Assembly: GCA_938030665.1 (NCBI GenBank)
Contig: CALHHY010000025.1
Span: forward strand, 1-64,000
DNA length: 64,000 bases
Direction of reading: 5' to 3'
Source: an uncultured Litoreibacter sp.
GTDB lineage: Bacteria > Pseudomonadota > Alphaproteobacteria > Rhodobacterales > Rhodobacteraceae
This document shows, one piece after another, positions 16,157-24,893 of the stretch; position 1 is the first letter of the stretch, and each line of letters begins with the position of its first letter. The translations under genes and the position numbers were made by a program. Below the pieces are notes generated by a model. The model was not told the origin of the DNA. It searched no databases and saw only the letters and a program-made list of their open reading frames with translations.

Positions 16157-18289
16157 TCACTCTGAACCTTGGAGTAATTGAGAAATTAAGTCACGTGAAC
16201 GTTCACTTAAACTACTAGCCGATCTTGCTTTGGTAAGAGGTTCATCTGAAAAATCAATTTTTTGAAGTTCAAGAATGGATCTTGCCACTTCGCTGTTTCT
16301 TTCACTAGACTTCACTTCTGTCCAATTAGAAGAGGCCCACGCGATACGGTTAGTCAGGTCCGGCGCTAGCTCGGCCAGAAAATCATCGGAAAGTGCCCCA
16401 ATTTCATCATGCTTAAGCGCAAGCTTCGCGACTTTGCCTGCATTCTCCCGATCACCATCTTTACTGATCAACCCAAGTGCCTCTTGGAAGGTTTCGCGTG
16501 CATCCGCAATATCTAGTAAAAGTTCACCGGGAACAGACGAACCATCAACTTCCGCAAGCAAAGTTATTGCATAGTTCGGAAGGCCTGCTTCCAGCGCTTT
16601 TTCCGCAAGTTCGATCGCGAGGTTAGGATCTAGTTTGGTCAACCGTTCGCTTCTTATTAGGTAAGTTATAAAATGAAACACTGTCTTTCGTTCACGAGCG
16701 TTTATCACATGATTTGCAACACGATCTAGCAGCTCGCCAGCCCAGATATCATGTTTTTTTTCATGCTGGGTGATTTGCGAGATCGCTTCAGCAACTTCCT
16801 CACGATAGAATAGCGCCTCAATACGGAGCTTGTGCAACGTGATCTCTATAGATTCCCCTCGAAGCTCTTTTGCAAATGCCCCAGTGAGTTGAACGAGCTC
16901 CGCTGGTATCAACTCACCTTCTCGTAGGGCATTTTTCAAAAACATAGCAAGTGCTTCAGGTGCCCTATCACCACCCATGAAAATAATTTTTTCAAGTTCC
17001 GGCTGTGGCAGGGAAGTGAGCTCGTTATGGCGAACTGGGCTCTCTTTTCCAATTCCAGTTAAAATGCTTTCCAAAACTGCGGCTGTCTCTTTGCGATCCA
17101 ATTCATTAAGCTTGCGTATAAGTCTTGACCCCAGCAGCCTCTGCAAAGCAGGCGACCAAGCTGAAAATTCCGCCGCCAGATTTTTCAGATCGATCGTAGA
17201 AAGGCTAATTTTATCAGTAGCTTCTAGCAATAGCCAGGGCAGTATCGGCCCGCGGCAATGGCCAAAATCATCAAAGGCAGGCGCCCGTGCACTTGAAGCG
17301 TCGTCCAATATTCTAGATAAGGCAACTAGCGCATTTCCATCGGTTGAATTGGTTGGTAACGTTGCAACCACGTGACGAGCCTCATCCGTCAAACCATAAT
17401 ACAGATATGCTCGTACGAGCGCATTTGCGGCTTCTTGATTGATTTCATCGAACTCTTCCACGAGGTCACGGCGAATGCCAGAAAGATGATCCGAGAACTC
17501 TTCCACACCACCCCAGTTTGCAATATCAAAGAGGTCGGGATTTGGACATTGACGGAGGTCTTCAATCCGGACCGGCATATCAACAGCTGCGCGGGCCTGA
17601 TCAATCGCATTGGTGACGACGGCCCGGTTTTCCTGCTCTGGCAAACTGGAAAGAATTGGTGCGCCAACCGATGTGTCGGCCGGCTTGTCAGCAAGATCAA
17701 CAAGAGAAAGAGAGGCAGAGCGACCAAGGTTCTCCAAGAGACGTGTTCTGAATCCTTCGAGACTTTCATGAGTTTCCAGATTTAGCTCTATGTGCGTATT
17801 ATCATTAATGTTCGAAGCTCTGATTTCACCTTGGTTGGCCCCGCCAACAGATCCAATTAATTGTTCAACGATGGGGTTGGTGTCAGATGGAAGAATTTCT
17901 GGTTTGAATGCAAAAACTGATCTTACTGCATTGTCCGGTGTAGGTACGACGTCTAGTATTAGGTGGCCAGACGTCAGAACTTCATGATTAATTTCGCAAC
18001 GACATCCCAGTCCAACCACGAGGATGTCAGAACCCGCCGCCAAGGATGAAATTCGGTCCCGTGGAATCATTTCGAATACGTCAGATATGTCGAAACCATC
18101 TTCAATGCCGGGAGCCTCCAACCTATAGCCAGTTGCGGTTTCATCCAATGACCAGATCTGACCAGGTTCGAAATATACAACTAAACGACTAAACCCTTCA
18201 TGCTCACCTGATTTGACTAGAATTGCCGCTGCCGCTGGCGACACGAAGGCGACGAAAACCAAGAGGGCTGCCCGAATGAGGCGCATCAT
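16157..18289 (-). CDS. Large periplasmic flagellar protein, MotC-like position
   Basis: 710 residues from the ATG at 18289, which overlaps the motA stop and begins a signal peptide (MMRLIRAALLVFVAFVSPAAAA). Residues about 25-120 form a beta-rich unit with FSRLVVYFEP, WSLDE, YRLEAPG, DISDVFEMIPRDRI and GHLILDVVP, resembling an AMIN-type domain. After a linker, about residues 250-700 are almost all helical, like a TPR/SEL-type solenoid (ALVRAYLYYGLTDEARHVVA, EKALEAGLPNYAITLLAEVDG). Position directly behind motA and motE parallels rhizobial motC, a periplasmic motor protein; homology itself is not proven by eye. Confidence 0.65.
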   Translation of the reverse strand: MMRLIRAALLVFVAFVSPAAAAILVKSGEHEGFSRLVVYFEPGQIWSLDETATGYRLEAPGIEDGFDISDVFEMIPRDRISSLAAGSDILVVGLGCRCEINHEVLTSGHLILDVVPTPDNAVRSVFAFKPEILPSDTNPIVEQLIGSVGGANQGEIRASNINDNTHIELNLETHESLEGFRTRLLENLGRSASLSLVDLADKPADTSVGAPILSSLPEQENRAVVTNAIDQARAAVDMPVRIEDLRQCPNPDLFDIANWGGVEEFSDHLSGIRRDLVEEFDEINQEAANALVRAYLYYGLTDEARHVVATLPTNSTDGNALVALSRILDDASSARAPAFDDFGHCRGPILPWLLLEATDKISLSTIDLKNLAAEFSAWSPALQRLLGSRLIRKLNELDRKETAAVLESILTGIGKESPVRHNELTSLPQPELEKIIFMGGDRAPEALAMFLKNALREGELIPAELVQLTGAFAKELRGESIEITLHKLRIEALFYREEVAEAISQITQHEKKHDIWAGELLDRVANHVINARERKTVFHFITYLIRSERLTKLDPNLAIELAEKALEAGLPNYAITLLAEVDGSSVPGELLLDIADARETFQEALGLISKDGDRENAGKVAKLALKHDEIGALSDDFLAELAPDLTNRIAWASSNWTEVKSSERNSEVARSILELQKIDFSDEPLTKARSASSLSERSRDLISQLLQGSE

Positions 18290-19155
18290 GCAGCCGCTTG
18301 CTTTGTTTCTTTCAGAGCTTGTTCCAAGTCCGTGAAACTCGGACGCACTGAGCCAGGTGTATTCTGACGTCCAACTTCGATACAAATATTGACAGCATGG
18401 TTGTGAAGATTAGCCACAAGAACTTCCCGAATGAGTTGATGGAACTGTCCATCTTGCTCCGTAATTGTTTTGACCTTGGCCGCAAAAGGCCCAAAAAAGC
18501 CATATGCAAGAAAAACACCCAAAAATGTGCCCACCAATGCTCCACCAATCAGCTTGCCAAGAACTTCAGGTGGCTGGTCGATTGATCCCATTGTTTTGAT
18601 GACCCCCAAAACTGCCGCAACAATACCAAGAGCCGGGAGACCGTCGGCGACGGTTTGCAGTGCGTGGCTGGAATGCATTGCATGATGATGATAAGCGTCT
18701 ATTCGTTTTTCTAGAACTTCTTCAACCTGGTGAGGATCATCATAATTCATTCCCGCTGACCTTAATGTGTCACAAATCAACTCAACCGATTCCTTGTCTT
18801 TCTGTATTTTCGGGTAACGCGAAAATATAACCGACTCTGCTGGCGCTTCGATGTGCGGTTCCAGCTCCACAGGGTTTTTTCTAGCAACACGTATTAACTC
18901 GTAAAGCAAGCAAAGCAAATCTTGGTAATCGGACCTTAGCCATTTTGGACCTTTGAAAACCTTCATGATGTCCTTAGATGTGTGTTTAATACCGGACATG
19001 TCGTTGCTGATGATAAATGCACCAAGCGCTGCGCCACCAATCATTGTAAATTCATATGGTAGTGCTTTAATAATCAGCGTTAGCTTACCGCCCGCGGCAA
19101 GATATCCGCCAAAGACCATCGCAAAAACAACGATAATACCTACTATCCCAATCAT
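18286..19155 (-). CDS. motA: Flagellar motor stator protein MotA
   Basis: 289 residues. Four membrane helices (about 2-22, 30-50, 170-190, 200-225) and a large cytoplasmic loop. LPYEFTMIGGAALGAFI and VADGLPALGIVAAVLGVIKTMGSIDQPPEVLG are the stator signatures; the latter includes the Pro residues needed for proton flow. MotA pairs with MotB, which is absent from this window. Runs in the order motE, motA, motC-like on the minus strand. Confidence 0.97.
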   Translation of the reverse strand: MIGIVGIIVVFAMVFGGYLAAGGKLTLIIKALPYEFTMIGGAALGAFIISNDMSGIKHTSKDIMKVFKGPKWLRSDYQDLLCLLYELIRVARKNPVELEPHIEAPAESVIFSRYPKIQKDKESVELICDTLRSAGMNYDDPHQVEEVLEKRIDAYHHHAMHSSHALQTVADGLPALGIVAAVLGVIKTMGSIDQPPEVLGKLIGGALVGTFLGVFLAYGFFGPFAAKVKTITEQDGQFHQLIREVLVANLHNHAVNICIEVGRQNTPGSVRPSFTDLEQALKETKQAAA

Positions 19156-19196
19156 TCTCTAACTCGCTTGCGGCAAAGGTTTTCTAGAAATCGTAC

Positions 19197-19766
19197 TTAT
19201 TTTTTGGGGGCCTTTGCGTTACGCCCAGCCAGTACGACACTGATCGCATACCCGACATCGGTTGACAGCCCTGACATGATACCCGCTGCCGATTCAGGGT
19301 TCATCCGGCCAAGAAAACCCGCGGCAAATTCAGGCGTCATTTGTTCAAACAACGTTGCGGCAACTTTCGGCTTCATGGACTCGTAAACAGCCGTCAAACG
19401 TTCCAAGTCGGATTCCGAGGCACCATCGACCCTGGCAATCGTATTGGCGAGCCGCTCCTCCGCCTCCGCGAGCTTGCGGAGATTTTCCTCAACCAGAGTT
19501 TGTGCGGCATTTAGGTTTTCGGCCCGGATCGCCAGACGCTCTGCTTTGGCATCAAGTTCGGCGTTCCTTTCTACAATTGCCGCCAACATCATTTCGATAT
19601 CAGGGCTGGTCGTTTGCGACGTAGTGGCCGCGAGTGGCGGAGTGTCCCGAAGTTCCGGTTCACTGGCCACTGCCAGGCCAACACCACCGATGCGCAGGAA
19701 CCCTGACAGACCCAAAAACACTATAATGCAAGGCATGGCCCCAAGTTTTGAAATGACGCGCTTCAT
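19197..19766 (-). CDS. motE: MotE family periplasmic chaperone-like protein
   Basis: 189 residues with an N-terminal hydrophobic segment (12-34, probable signal or anchor), a coiled coil (about 55-110: IVERNAELDAKAERLAIRAENL) and a C-terminal MgtE_N-like helical unit (KPKVAATLFEQMTPEFAAGFLGRMNPESAAGIMSGL, in two pieces). This layout is that of MotE, the chaperone for periplasmic MotC in rhizobia. It lies just upstream of motA and two genes from the motC-like gene, which supports the pairing. Confidence 0.82.
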   Translation of the reverse strand: MKRVISKLGAMPCIIVFLGLSGFLRIGGVGLAVASEPELRDTPPLAATTSQTTSPDIEMMLAAIVERNAELDAKAERLAIRAENLNAAQTLVEENLRKLAEAEERLANTIARVDGASESDLERLTAVYESMKPKVAATLFEQMTPEFAAGFLGRMNPESAAGIMSGLSTDVGYAISVVLAGRNAKAPKK

Positions 19767-20137
19767 TACTGCGCCCCCGTGCCCGAATGCCGCATGAAGA
19801 GGGATGGCGCCCCATCTTTAAGGCCGCCTGTATCGCTGGCCGAAGGCGCAGGAGTGGGGATGTTGGAAGCCTGTTGCAGCTGCGCAGCGACGACCTCTGC
19901 CCGCTCGGTCATTTGACTCAACTCGCTACGCGCACCATCTGCGGCTTCCTGCGCTGATTTCAGCACCTCCGTCATCTCATCGACCTGCTGGGACAGAAGC
20001 GCGATGGCACCACCAAGCTCTTGGTCGAGCCCGCTGAACTTGTTTAATTTTCTAGAGAGAACAACGCAGTAGAACGCCGCTGCCAGCGCACCAGCGCCCA
20101 GCAGAATGTCAGAAATGTATGCCATGAATACCGCCAT
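19766..20137 (-). CDS. Small membrane-anchored coiled-coil protein between fliL and motE
   Basis: 123 residues. One N-terminal membrane helix (about 8-27, ILLGAGALAAAFYCVVLS), a long coiled coil (about 38-88: LSQQVDEMTEVLKSAQEAADGARSELSQ) and a Pro/Ser-rich tail. Overlaps both the fliL stop and the motE start, so all three are coupled. Similar small proteins occur at this place in alphaproteobacterial flagellar loci; I know of no function. A stator or basal-body scaffold role is inference. Confidence 0.7.
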   Translation of the reverse strand: MAVFMAYISDILLGAGALAAAFYCVVLSRKLNKFSGLDQELGGAIALLSQQVDEMTEVLKSAQEAADGARSELSQMTERAEVVAAQLQQASNIPTPAPSASDTGGLKDGAPSLFMRHSGTGAQ

Positions 20138-20616
20138 CAGGTGAAAACAAATTCGGTTATGAGAAGGTCTTTGACATGCCCTTTGCCGGTCACCAACTCG
20201 ATACGGCGCAGCATCTGTACGCGCAGCCAGACAAGGGCGGCCGGGTCCTGAAGGTCCTGCACTTCAACCGCGCGCAGATACCCGTTCAAGACATCCAGAA
20301 TACGCGGCTTCAGATTGGCAACATCGTCTTTTTTCGTTGGTTCAACCTCAAGCTCGGCACTGAACCGAAGTTGGTAGGCAGAAGTTCGACCAAGGGACAC
20401 CACAATGGGGTCAAGCGGAACGAAAGTGGCCTTCTTGGTCTCCTCCAGCTGCGGCTTTGCGTCGGCCATTTCCTCTGCCGGGGCTAAGACCATCCCACTG
20501 AATACCGCGTAGAATGACCCACCGCCTAACAGCAGGGCCAGTACCAGACCGATCAATAGGCCCTTCTTGCCTTTCTTTGGCTCCGGGGCTTCTTCAGGCG
20601 CTTCTGCGTCGGACAT
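20137..20616 (-). CDS. fliL: Flagellar basal-body associated protein FliL
   Basis: 159 residues: acidic/lysine-rich N-terminus, one membrane helix (about 20-42), then a periplasmic domain with FVPLDPIVVSLG, YQLRFSAELEVEP, PRILDVLNGYLRAVEVQDLQDPAAL and the conserved end VKDLLITEFVF. First gene of the minus unit fliL, coiled-coil gene, motE, motA, motC-like. Divergent from fliF across about 124 bases. Confidence 0.94.
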   Translation of the reverse strand: MSDAEAPEEAPEPKKGKKGLLIGLVLALLLGGGSFYAVFSGMVLAPAEEMADAKPQLEETKKATFVPLDPIVVSLGRTSAYQLRFSAELEVEPTKKDDVANLKPRILDVLNGYLRAVEVQDLQDPAALVWLRVQMLRRIELVTGKGHVKDLLITEFVFT

Positions 20617-20740
20617 ACGAATCTCTCTCGAAGTTCACTTTTTGTCCTATACCCCCTAACTGGCTAACCGATTGTTAAGCCTGCCCGACCTATCTCTCTC
20701 CCTATCGCCAGAACGGCGAGCGTAGAATCAGGGGCAGAAT
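20617..20740. promoter_or_regulatory. Divergent promoter region between fliL and fliF
   Basis: 124 bases between two outward-facing flagellar operons. It must contain both promoters. AGGGGCAG just before 20741 is the fliF ribosome binding site. I could not assign a sigma-factor motif by eye. Confidence 0.5.
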
Positions 20741-22366
20741 GTGCAGCAATTTGTGAGTGTCTGGAACAAACTGGATAACCGCCGGCGTATGATCGTGGTG
20801 GGGGCAACGGTGATTGTTGTTTTGGGCGTTCTGATGCTGACGCGGCTTGCCGCGCAGCCAAATTACGCGCTGCTTTACAGTGGGCTCAGCCAGAAATCGT
20901 CGGGCGAGGTGCTGGCGGCCCTTGATGGTCAGGGCGTCGCATATGATGTGCGCAACTCGGCAATCTATGTCGATGCAAGCCAGCGCGACGCGCTACGGCT
21001 TACTCTTGCCGCTGAAGGGCTGCCCGCAGGTGATGTAAACGGCTACGAGTTGCTCGACAATCTTTCCGGCTTTGGCACAACGTCGCAAATGTTTGATGCC
21101 GCCTATCTGCGCGCCAAGGAAGGGGAGCTTGCCCGCACCATCCTTGCAAACCCTCAGATAAGCGCGGCCCGGGTCCATATCGCGCAGAACAATTCCTCCC
21201 CTTTTCGCAAGCAATCCGCGCCAACGGCCTCCGTTTCGATCAGGGGGTCAAGCGGCGTTATTTCTAACGAGGCAGCTGACGCGATCAGGTTCCTTGTGGC
21301 GTCCGCCGTCTCTGGGTTGCAACCGTCCAGCGTGTCGATCATCAACGCGGACTTGGGCGCCGTTATTGCCCAAGATGACAACAGCACGCCGCAGCAACTG
21401 GGGCTGGACCGCGCCGCTGTTTTGAAACGCAATGTTGAACGGATTATCGAGGCCCGGACAGGGCTTGGCAAAGCAATCGTTGAGGTGAATGTCGAAACGT
21501 TGACCGATGACGAGGTAATCGTCGAGCGCCGCTTTGATCCCGATGGCCGGGTCGTGGTCAGCACGCAGACGCAGGAAAACAGCCGCAACAGCCAGAACGC
21601 GGCAGGTGGCGACGTCACCGTGGCCTCGAACCTGCCCGATGGAGATGCCGGCGCTGGCCCCGGTCAATCCAACAGCCAGGACACGGAGACACAGGAGACA
21701 GTCAATTACGAGCTGTCCGAAACGACACGCGAACTGCGCAAGGCACCCGGTTCCATCAAGCGGATCAGCGTCGCGGTGCTTGTCGACGGGATTGAGCAGA
21801 CCAATGCCGACGGGCAGGCTGAGTGGGCCCCGCGCCCGGAGGCCGAGCTTGCCATGCTGGAGGACCTCGTTAAATCCGCTGTCGGATTTGATGACGCTCG
21901 CGGAGACAGCGTAACCATCCGGTCGATGGAGCTGCCCGCCCCGATTGCGGTCACCGAACAGGCGGATGTTCCGGGTTGGTTCACCTCTCGACCTTTGGAC
22001 GTCATCAAGCTGGCGCAACTTGGCGTCACCGGGGCGGTCGTCCTGGCGTTGGGACTATTCGTGGTTCGTCCAATCCTGGTAAACGCTTTGGCAGCACCCC
22101 CTGCCATACCTGCCCTTGAAGCCGGAAGTGCGGTCCCTGCTGGCGCGCGTCCCGCCGGCGAAGTTGGGCTGGTAGGCGAGGTTCAACCGCCCCAGCCCGG
22201 CGGCAACACTTTGCCTGCCTTGGCGGTAACTGGACCGGGCCCGCGCGGCACCGAACTGGCAACCCATGACCCCGTCGAACGGCTGAAAACACTCATTGAC
22301 CAGCGACAGGATGAAACGGTGGAAATCCTGCGCGGCTGGATCGAAACCCCGGAGGAGACAAGCTGA
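20741..22366 (+). CDS. fliF: Flagellar MS-ring protein FliF
   Basis: 541 residues from a GTG at 20741 preceded by AGGGG. Two membrane helices (about 22-42 and 428-450) flank the periplasmic ring-building domains; ALLYSGLSQKSSGEVLAALDG, GTTSQMFDAAYLRAKEGELARTI and ARVHIA are family motifs. FliF is the first structure assembled and houses the export gate. Its C-terminal tail normally binds FliG, which is not encoded here. Head of fliF-fliH-fliN-fliP; overlaps fliH by 1 base. Confidence 0.97.
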   Translation: MQQFVSVWNKLDNRRRMIVVGATVIVVLGVLMLTRLAAQPNYALLYSGLSQKSSGEVLAALDGQGVAYDVRNSAIYVDASQRDALRLTLAAEGLPAGDVNGYELLDNLSGFGTTSQMFDAAYLRAKEGELARTILANPQISAARVHIAQNNSSPFRKQSAPTASVSIRGSSGVISNEAADAIRFLVASAVSGLQPSSVSIINADLGAVIAQDDNSTPQQLGLDRAAVLKRNVERIIEARTGLGKAIVEVNVETLTDDEVIVERRFDPDGRVVVSTQTQENSRNSQNAAGGDVTVASNLPDGDAGAGPGQSNSQDTETQETVNYELSETTRELRKAPGSIKRISVAVLVDGIEQTNADGQAEWAPRPEAELAMLEDLVKSAVGFDDARGDSVTIRSMELPAPIAVTEQADVPGWFTSRPLDVIKLAQLGVTGAVVLALGLFVVRPILVNALAAPPAIPALEAGSAVPAGARPAGEVGLVGEVQPPQPGGNTLPALAVTGPGPRGTELATHDPVERLKTLIDQRQDETVEILRGWIETPEETS

Positions 22367-22959
22367 TGGGCCAGATTCTATCGCTCGAAGACTTTACCCA
22401 AGCGCAAGCTGCCAGCCAAGCCGAGGCTGCCGGATATGATCTCAAACCCATTGAAAGCGCCGCTTTTGACAAAGGGTACAAGGCCGGTTGGGATGACAGC
22501 ACAAAGGAATCTGACAATCAGGACCGGCAGGCCCGCGCCAATTGTGCAACGGCGTTGCAGGCCATCGATTTTACCTATTTTGAAGCCCGCCAACACGTCA
22601 TGGCCTCTTTCAATCCGCTCCTTGAGGCCATGCTGAGCACCATCCTGCCCGAGGCCGCGCAGCATGCCGTGATCCCTCTGGTGCAGCAGGAGTTGCACAA
22701 GCTCGCCAAGACCATCGACACGCCGATCGAAATCCTATGCGCACCAGAGACGCTGGTTCATATGGAGGGGTTTGTCAAAGAAAGCTCCAAAGGTCCGGTA
22801 TCGGTCACGTCGGAGGAAACGCTTTCCGCCTCTCAAGTGCAGCTTCGGTTTTCCGATGGCATGTCCGAGATCGACATGAACCAGGCTATCACGGCGATCA
22901 AAGATGCGCTCGCCGATTTCTTTGCCTCCCATGAGCAGGAGCCCCGCAAATATGGATAA
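22366..22959 (+). CDS. fliH: FliH-like regulator of the flagellar ATPase
   Basis: 197 residues. The N-terminal KGYKAGWDDST resembles the GxxxG-type part of FliH, followed by a helical region and a C-terminal V-ATPase E-subunit-like domain (LPEAAQHAVIPLVQQELHKLA, QVQLRFSDGMSEIDMNQAITAI). FliH dimerises on FliI and ties it to the C ring through FliN, whose gene follows directly. Overall similarity is low, as usual for FliH; position gives much of the confidence. Confidence 0.8.
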   Translation: MGQILSLEDFTQAQAASQAEAAGYDLKPIESAAFDKGYKAGWDDSTKESDNQDRQARANCATALQAIDFTYFEARQHVMASFNPLLEAMLSTILPEAAQHAVIPLVQQELHKLAKTIDTPIEILCAPETLVHMEGFVKESSKGPVSVTSEETLSASQVQLRFSDGMSEIDMNQAITAIKDALADFFASHEQEPRKYG

Positions 22960-23218
22960 TCCAAGCACGGGTGACGCCATTCTACAATCCGTCAAAGTTG
23001 AAGTCACGATAGCACTTGGCAAAGCGCGCCCTACCATGGCCGAACTGGGGCGCATGGCAGTGGATACCGTCTTGCCGCTAGATTGTGTGATTGATGACCC
23101 GGTCGACCTGTACGTCGGCAACCGCCTCGTCGCGGAGGGTATTCTGGAGGAAGCAAACGACGCCGAGCCTGGTTCCATCGCTGTTCGGGTAAGCAAAATC
23201 TTCGATCAGTCGTCGTAG
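22952..23218 (+). CDS. fliN: Flagellar motor switch protein FliN
   Basis: 88 residues from the ATG at 22952, which overlaps the fliH end by 8 bases. The SpoA-type domain is clear: VKVEVTIALGKARPTMAELGRM, LDCVIDDPVDLYVGNRLVAEG and the C-terminal IAVRVSKIFD. Short FliN form without an extra N-terminal domain. It builds the lower C ring with FliM and FliG, both absent here. Confidence 0.95.
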   Translation: MDNPSTGDAILQSVKVEVTIALGKARPTMAELGRMAVDTVLPLDCVIDDPVDLYVGNRLVAEGILEEANDAEPGSIAVRVSKIFDQSS

Positions 23219-23223
23219 AACAG

Positions 23224-23949
23224 GTGAAGAACGCCCTGCTCATCGCGATGGTCTTCGCCATGCTCCCCTCTGGGGTTACGGCGCAGGACATTTCCCTGTC
23301 CCTAGGCGACGAAGGCAGCCTGAGCGGCCGGGCGATCCAGCTTATCGCGCTGATTACCCTGCTCAGCCTCGCGCCGGGCATTGCCATCATGATCACCTGT
23401 TTTCCCTTCGTGGTGACGGTGCTTTCGATACTACGGCAGGCCATAGGGTTGCAGCAGGCGCCGCCAAATATGCTGATCATTTCTTTGGCATTATTTCTGA
23501 CCTATTTCGTGATGGACCCGGTTTTCCAACAAGCGTGGGAGCAGGGGTTGCGGCCACTATCTGAGGGTGAGGTCGAGCTTGAAGAGGCCTTTCCAAACAT
23601 ACTCGCCCCTTTCAGGGGGTTCATGGCTGCACGGCTAGACCTGGACACTTTCGCAACGCTCGCGGATCTGCGTCAGATAGATCCAACCGTAGCGCCAGTG
23701 GATGCGCCCCTGTCCCTTTTGATCCCATCCTTCATGCTGAGCGAGATCGAACGCGCGTTCCAAATCGGGTTTCTGATCTTCCTGCCGTTTCTTATCATCG
23801 ATCTGGTGGTCGCCGCGATCCTCATGTCGATGGGGATGATGATGGTTCCGCCAGCAATCATATCGTTGCCCTTCAAGCTCGCCTTCTTTGCGGTCGCTGA
23901 CGGGTGGAGCCTTATCGCGTCAGCCTTGGTCCGGGGGTATCTGGAATGA
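23224..23949 (+). CDS. fliP: Flagellar export gate protein FliP
   Basis: 241 residues from a GTG at 23224. N-terminal signal peptide (to about residue 19), then conserved FVVTVLSILRQAIGLQQAPPNMLI, the periplasmic loop, and SFMLSEIERAFQIGFLIFLPFLIIDLVVA with MGMMMVPPAIISLPFKLAFF. FliP is the main pore subunit of the gate. Overlaps the next gene by ATGA. Confidence 0.97.
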   Translation: MKNALLIAMVFAMLPSGVTAQDISLSLGDEGSLSGRAIQLIALITLLSLAPGIAIMITCFPFVVTVLSILRQAIGLQQAPPNMLIISLALFLTYFVMDPVFQQAWEQGLRPLSEGEVELEEAFPNILAPFRGFMAARLDLDTFATLADLRQIDPTVAPVDAPLSLLIPSFMLSEIERAFQIGFLIFLPFLIIDLVVAAILMSMGMMMVPPAIISLPFKLAFFAVADGWSLIASALVRGYLE

Positions 23950-24437
23950 GTTCGCATAAATCCACGCAAGCGCACGTCGTGAAACTGAAGCTCTCATCCG
24001 CTGACAAAGCGCGGTTTGTCCTTTCCTTGTTGCCAGAACAGGCGCCATCGGAAGAAATTAGCCAACTGCGTCTACAGCTTGAAGCCATTGCAGGAACTGA
24101 AACTGAAAGGCGTGAACCACCTGCACTCGATCCCAAATACGCCTCGGACATTTTGAACGAACTTATGACTACGTTGGGCCAAGGCACCCAATCATCTGAG
24201 GTAGGAACGGTTGCCGAGCCCCCCCCCGAGACGGTCAGCGAGGCCTCGCTTAGGCCCAATACCATCAGCCTTTTCGGCGCCGATTGCGAGAAGGAGCATC
24301 CTGTCTTCCTTGCCAACAGGCTACGGCACTACACTGAACCGGAGCTTCGGGCCGCGCTACGCAAGCTTGACGGCGCGCTGGCACGGCAGGTCAGGTTCAT
24401 CCTCTTGGCCCCGCCGGTAGCCCCGGTTAAGGCTTAG
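23946..24437 (+). CDS. Unknown protein terminating the fliF-fliP operon
   Basis: 163 residues from the ATG at 23946 inside the fliP stop. No signal or membrane segment. N-terminal part is charged and helical (SADKARFVLSLLPEQAPSEE), the centre is low-complexity (about 65-105), and the C-terminus reads EHPVFLANRLRHYTEPELRAALRKL then DGALARQVRFILL, a spacing that recalls the helical repeats of FliG and MgtE_N. No fliG is present in this window. Function unknown; the next sequence downstream is insertion-sequence debris. Confidence 0.6.
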   Translation: MSSHKSTQAHVVKLKLSSADKARFVLSLLPEQAPSEEISQLRLQLEAIAGTETERREPPALDPKYASDILNELMTTLGQGTQSSEVGTVAEPPPETVSEASLRPNTISLFGADCEKEHPVFLANRLRHYTEPELRAALRKLDGALARQVRFILLAPPVAPVKA

Positions 24438-24529
24438 CAGACAAGAATGCATTGAATATCCCCAAGTTTCCTAGAGACCTTTCGCGTGCCCCCAGATTGT
24501 CGACGCTTTGCCGCCTAACTGCGAGGCGA

Positions 24530-24893
24530 GGAGGCCGAGAAGGGGAAGCCAAACTTCAACGAAGATCTCAAGCGTGACGCGGTGCTTCAGATCACGGTGC
24601 GTGTGCACCAGGTCGTGAGGTATCAGAGCGCTTAGATGTTAGTACCTATTCAGTGTATAATTGGATGAAGCTATATGCGAAGTCCGCGCCACAGACATCA
24701 TCTGCGGACCGTCAGGCGAGCTCGCCCGTATGACGGAGGAGCGTAACATCCCAAAACAAGCGGCCGCGTACTTCGCAAAGGATGCAAGGTGACGTACGCG
24801 TTCATTTCCGAGCACCGCCCCATATTTCCGATCCGCAGGATCTGCCACTGCCTCGACATCCACTCCAGCGGGTTTTACGCATGGGCAAATGCA
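24530..24893 (+). pseudogene. Decayed IS3-family element (orfA and start of orfB)
   Basis: Broken reading frames spell pieces of an IS3-type transposase in order. KPNFNEDLKRDAVLQIT is orfA start-like, then in a shifted frame VSTYSVYNWMKLYAKS, then ELARMTEERNIPKQAAAYFAKDAR ending in a stop at about 24791, then VTYAFISEHRPIFPIRRIC and SSGFYAWANA, the orfB start. At least two frameshifts and a stop split orfA, and orfB is cut off after about 35 codons. Cannot be active. Confidence 0.85.
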
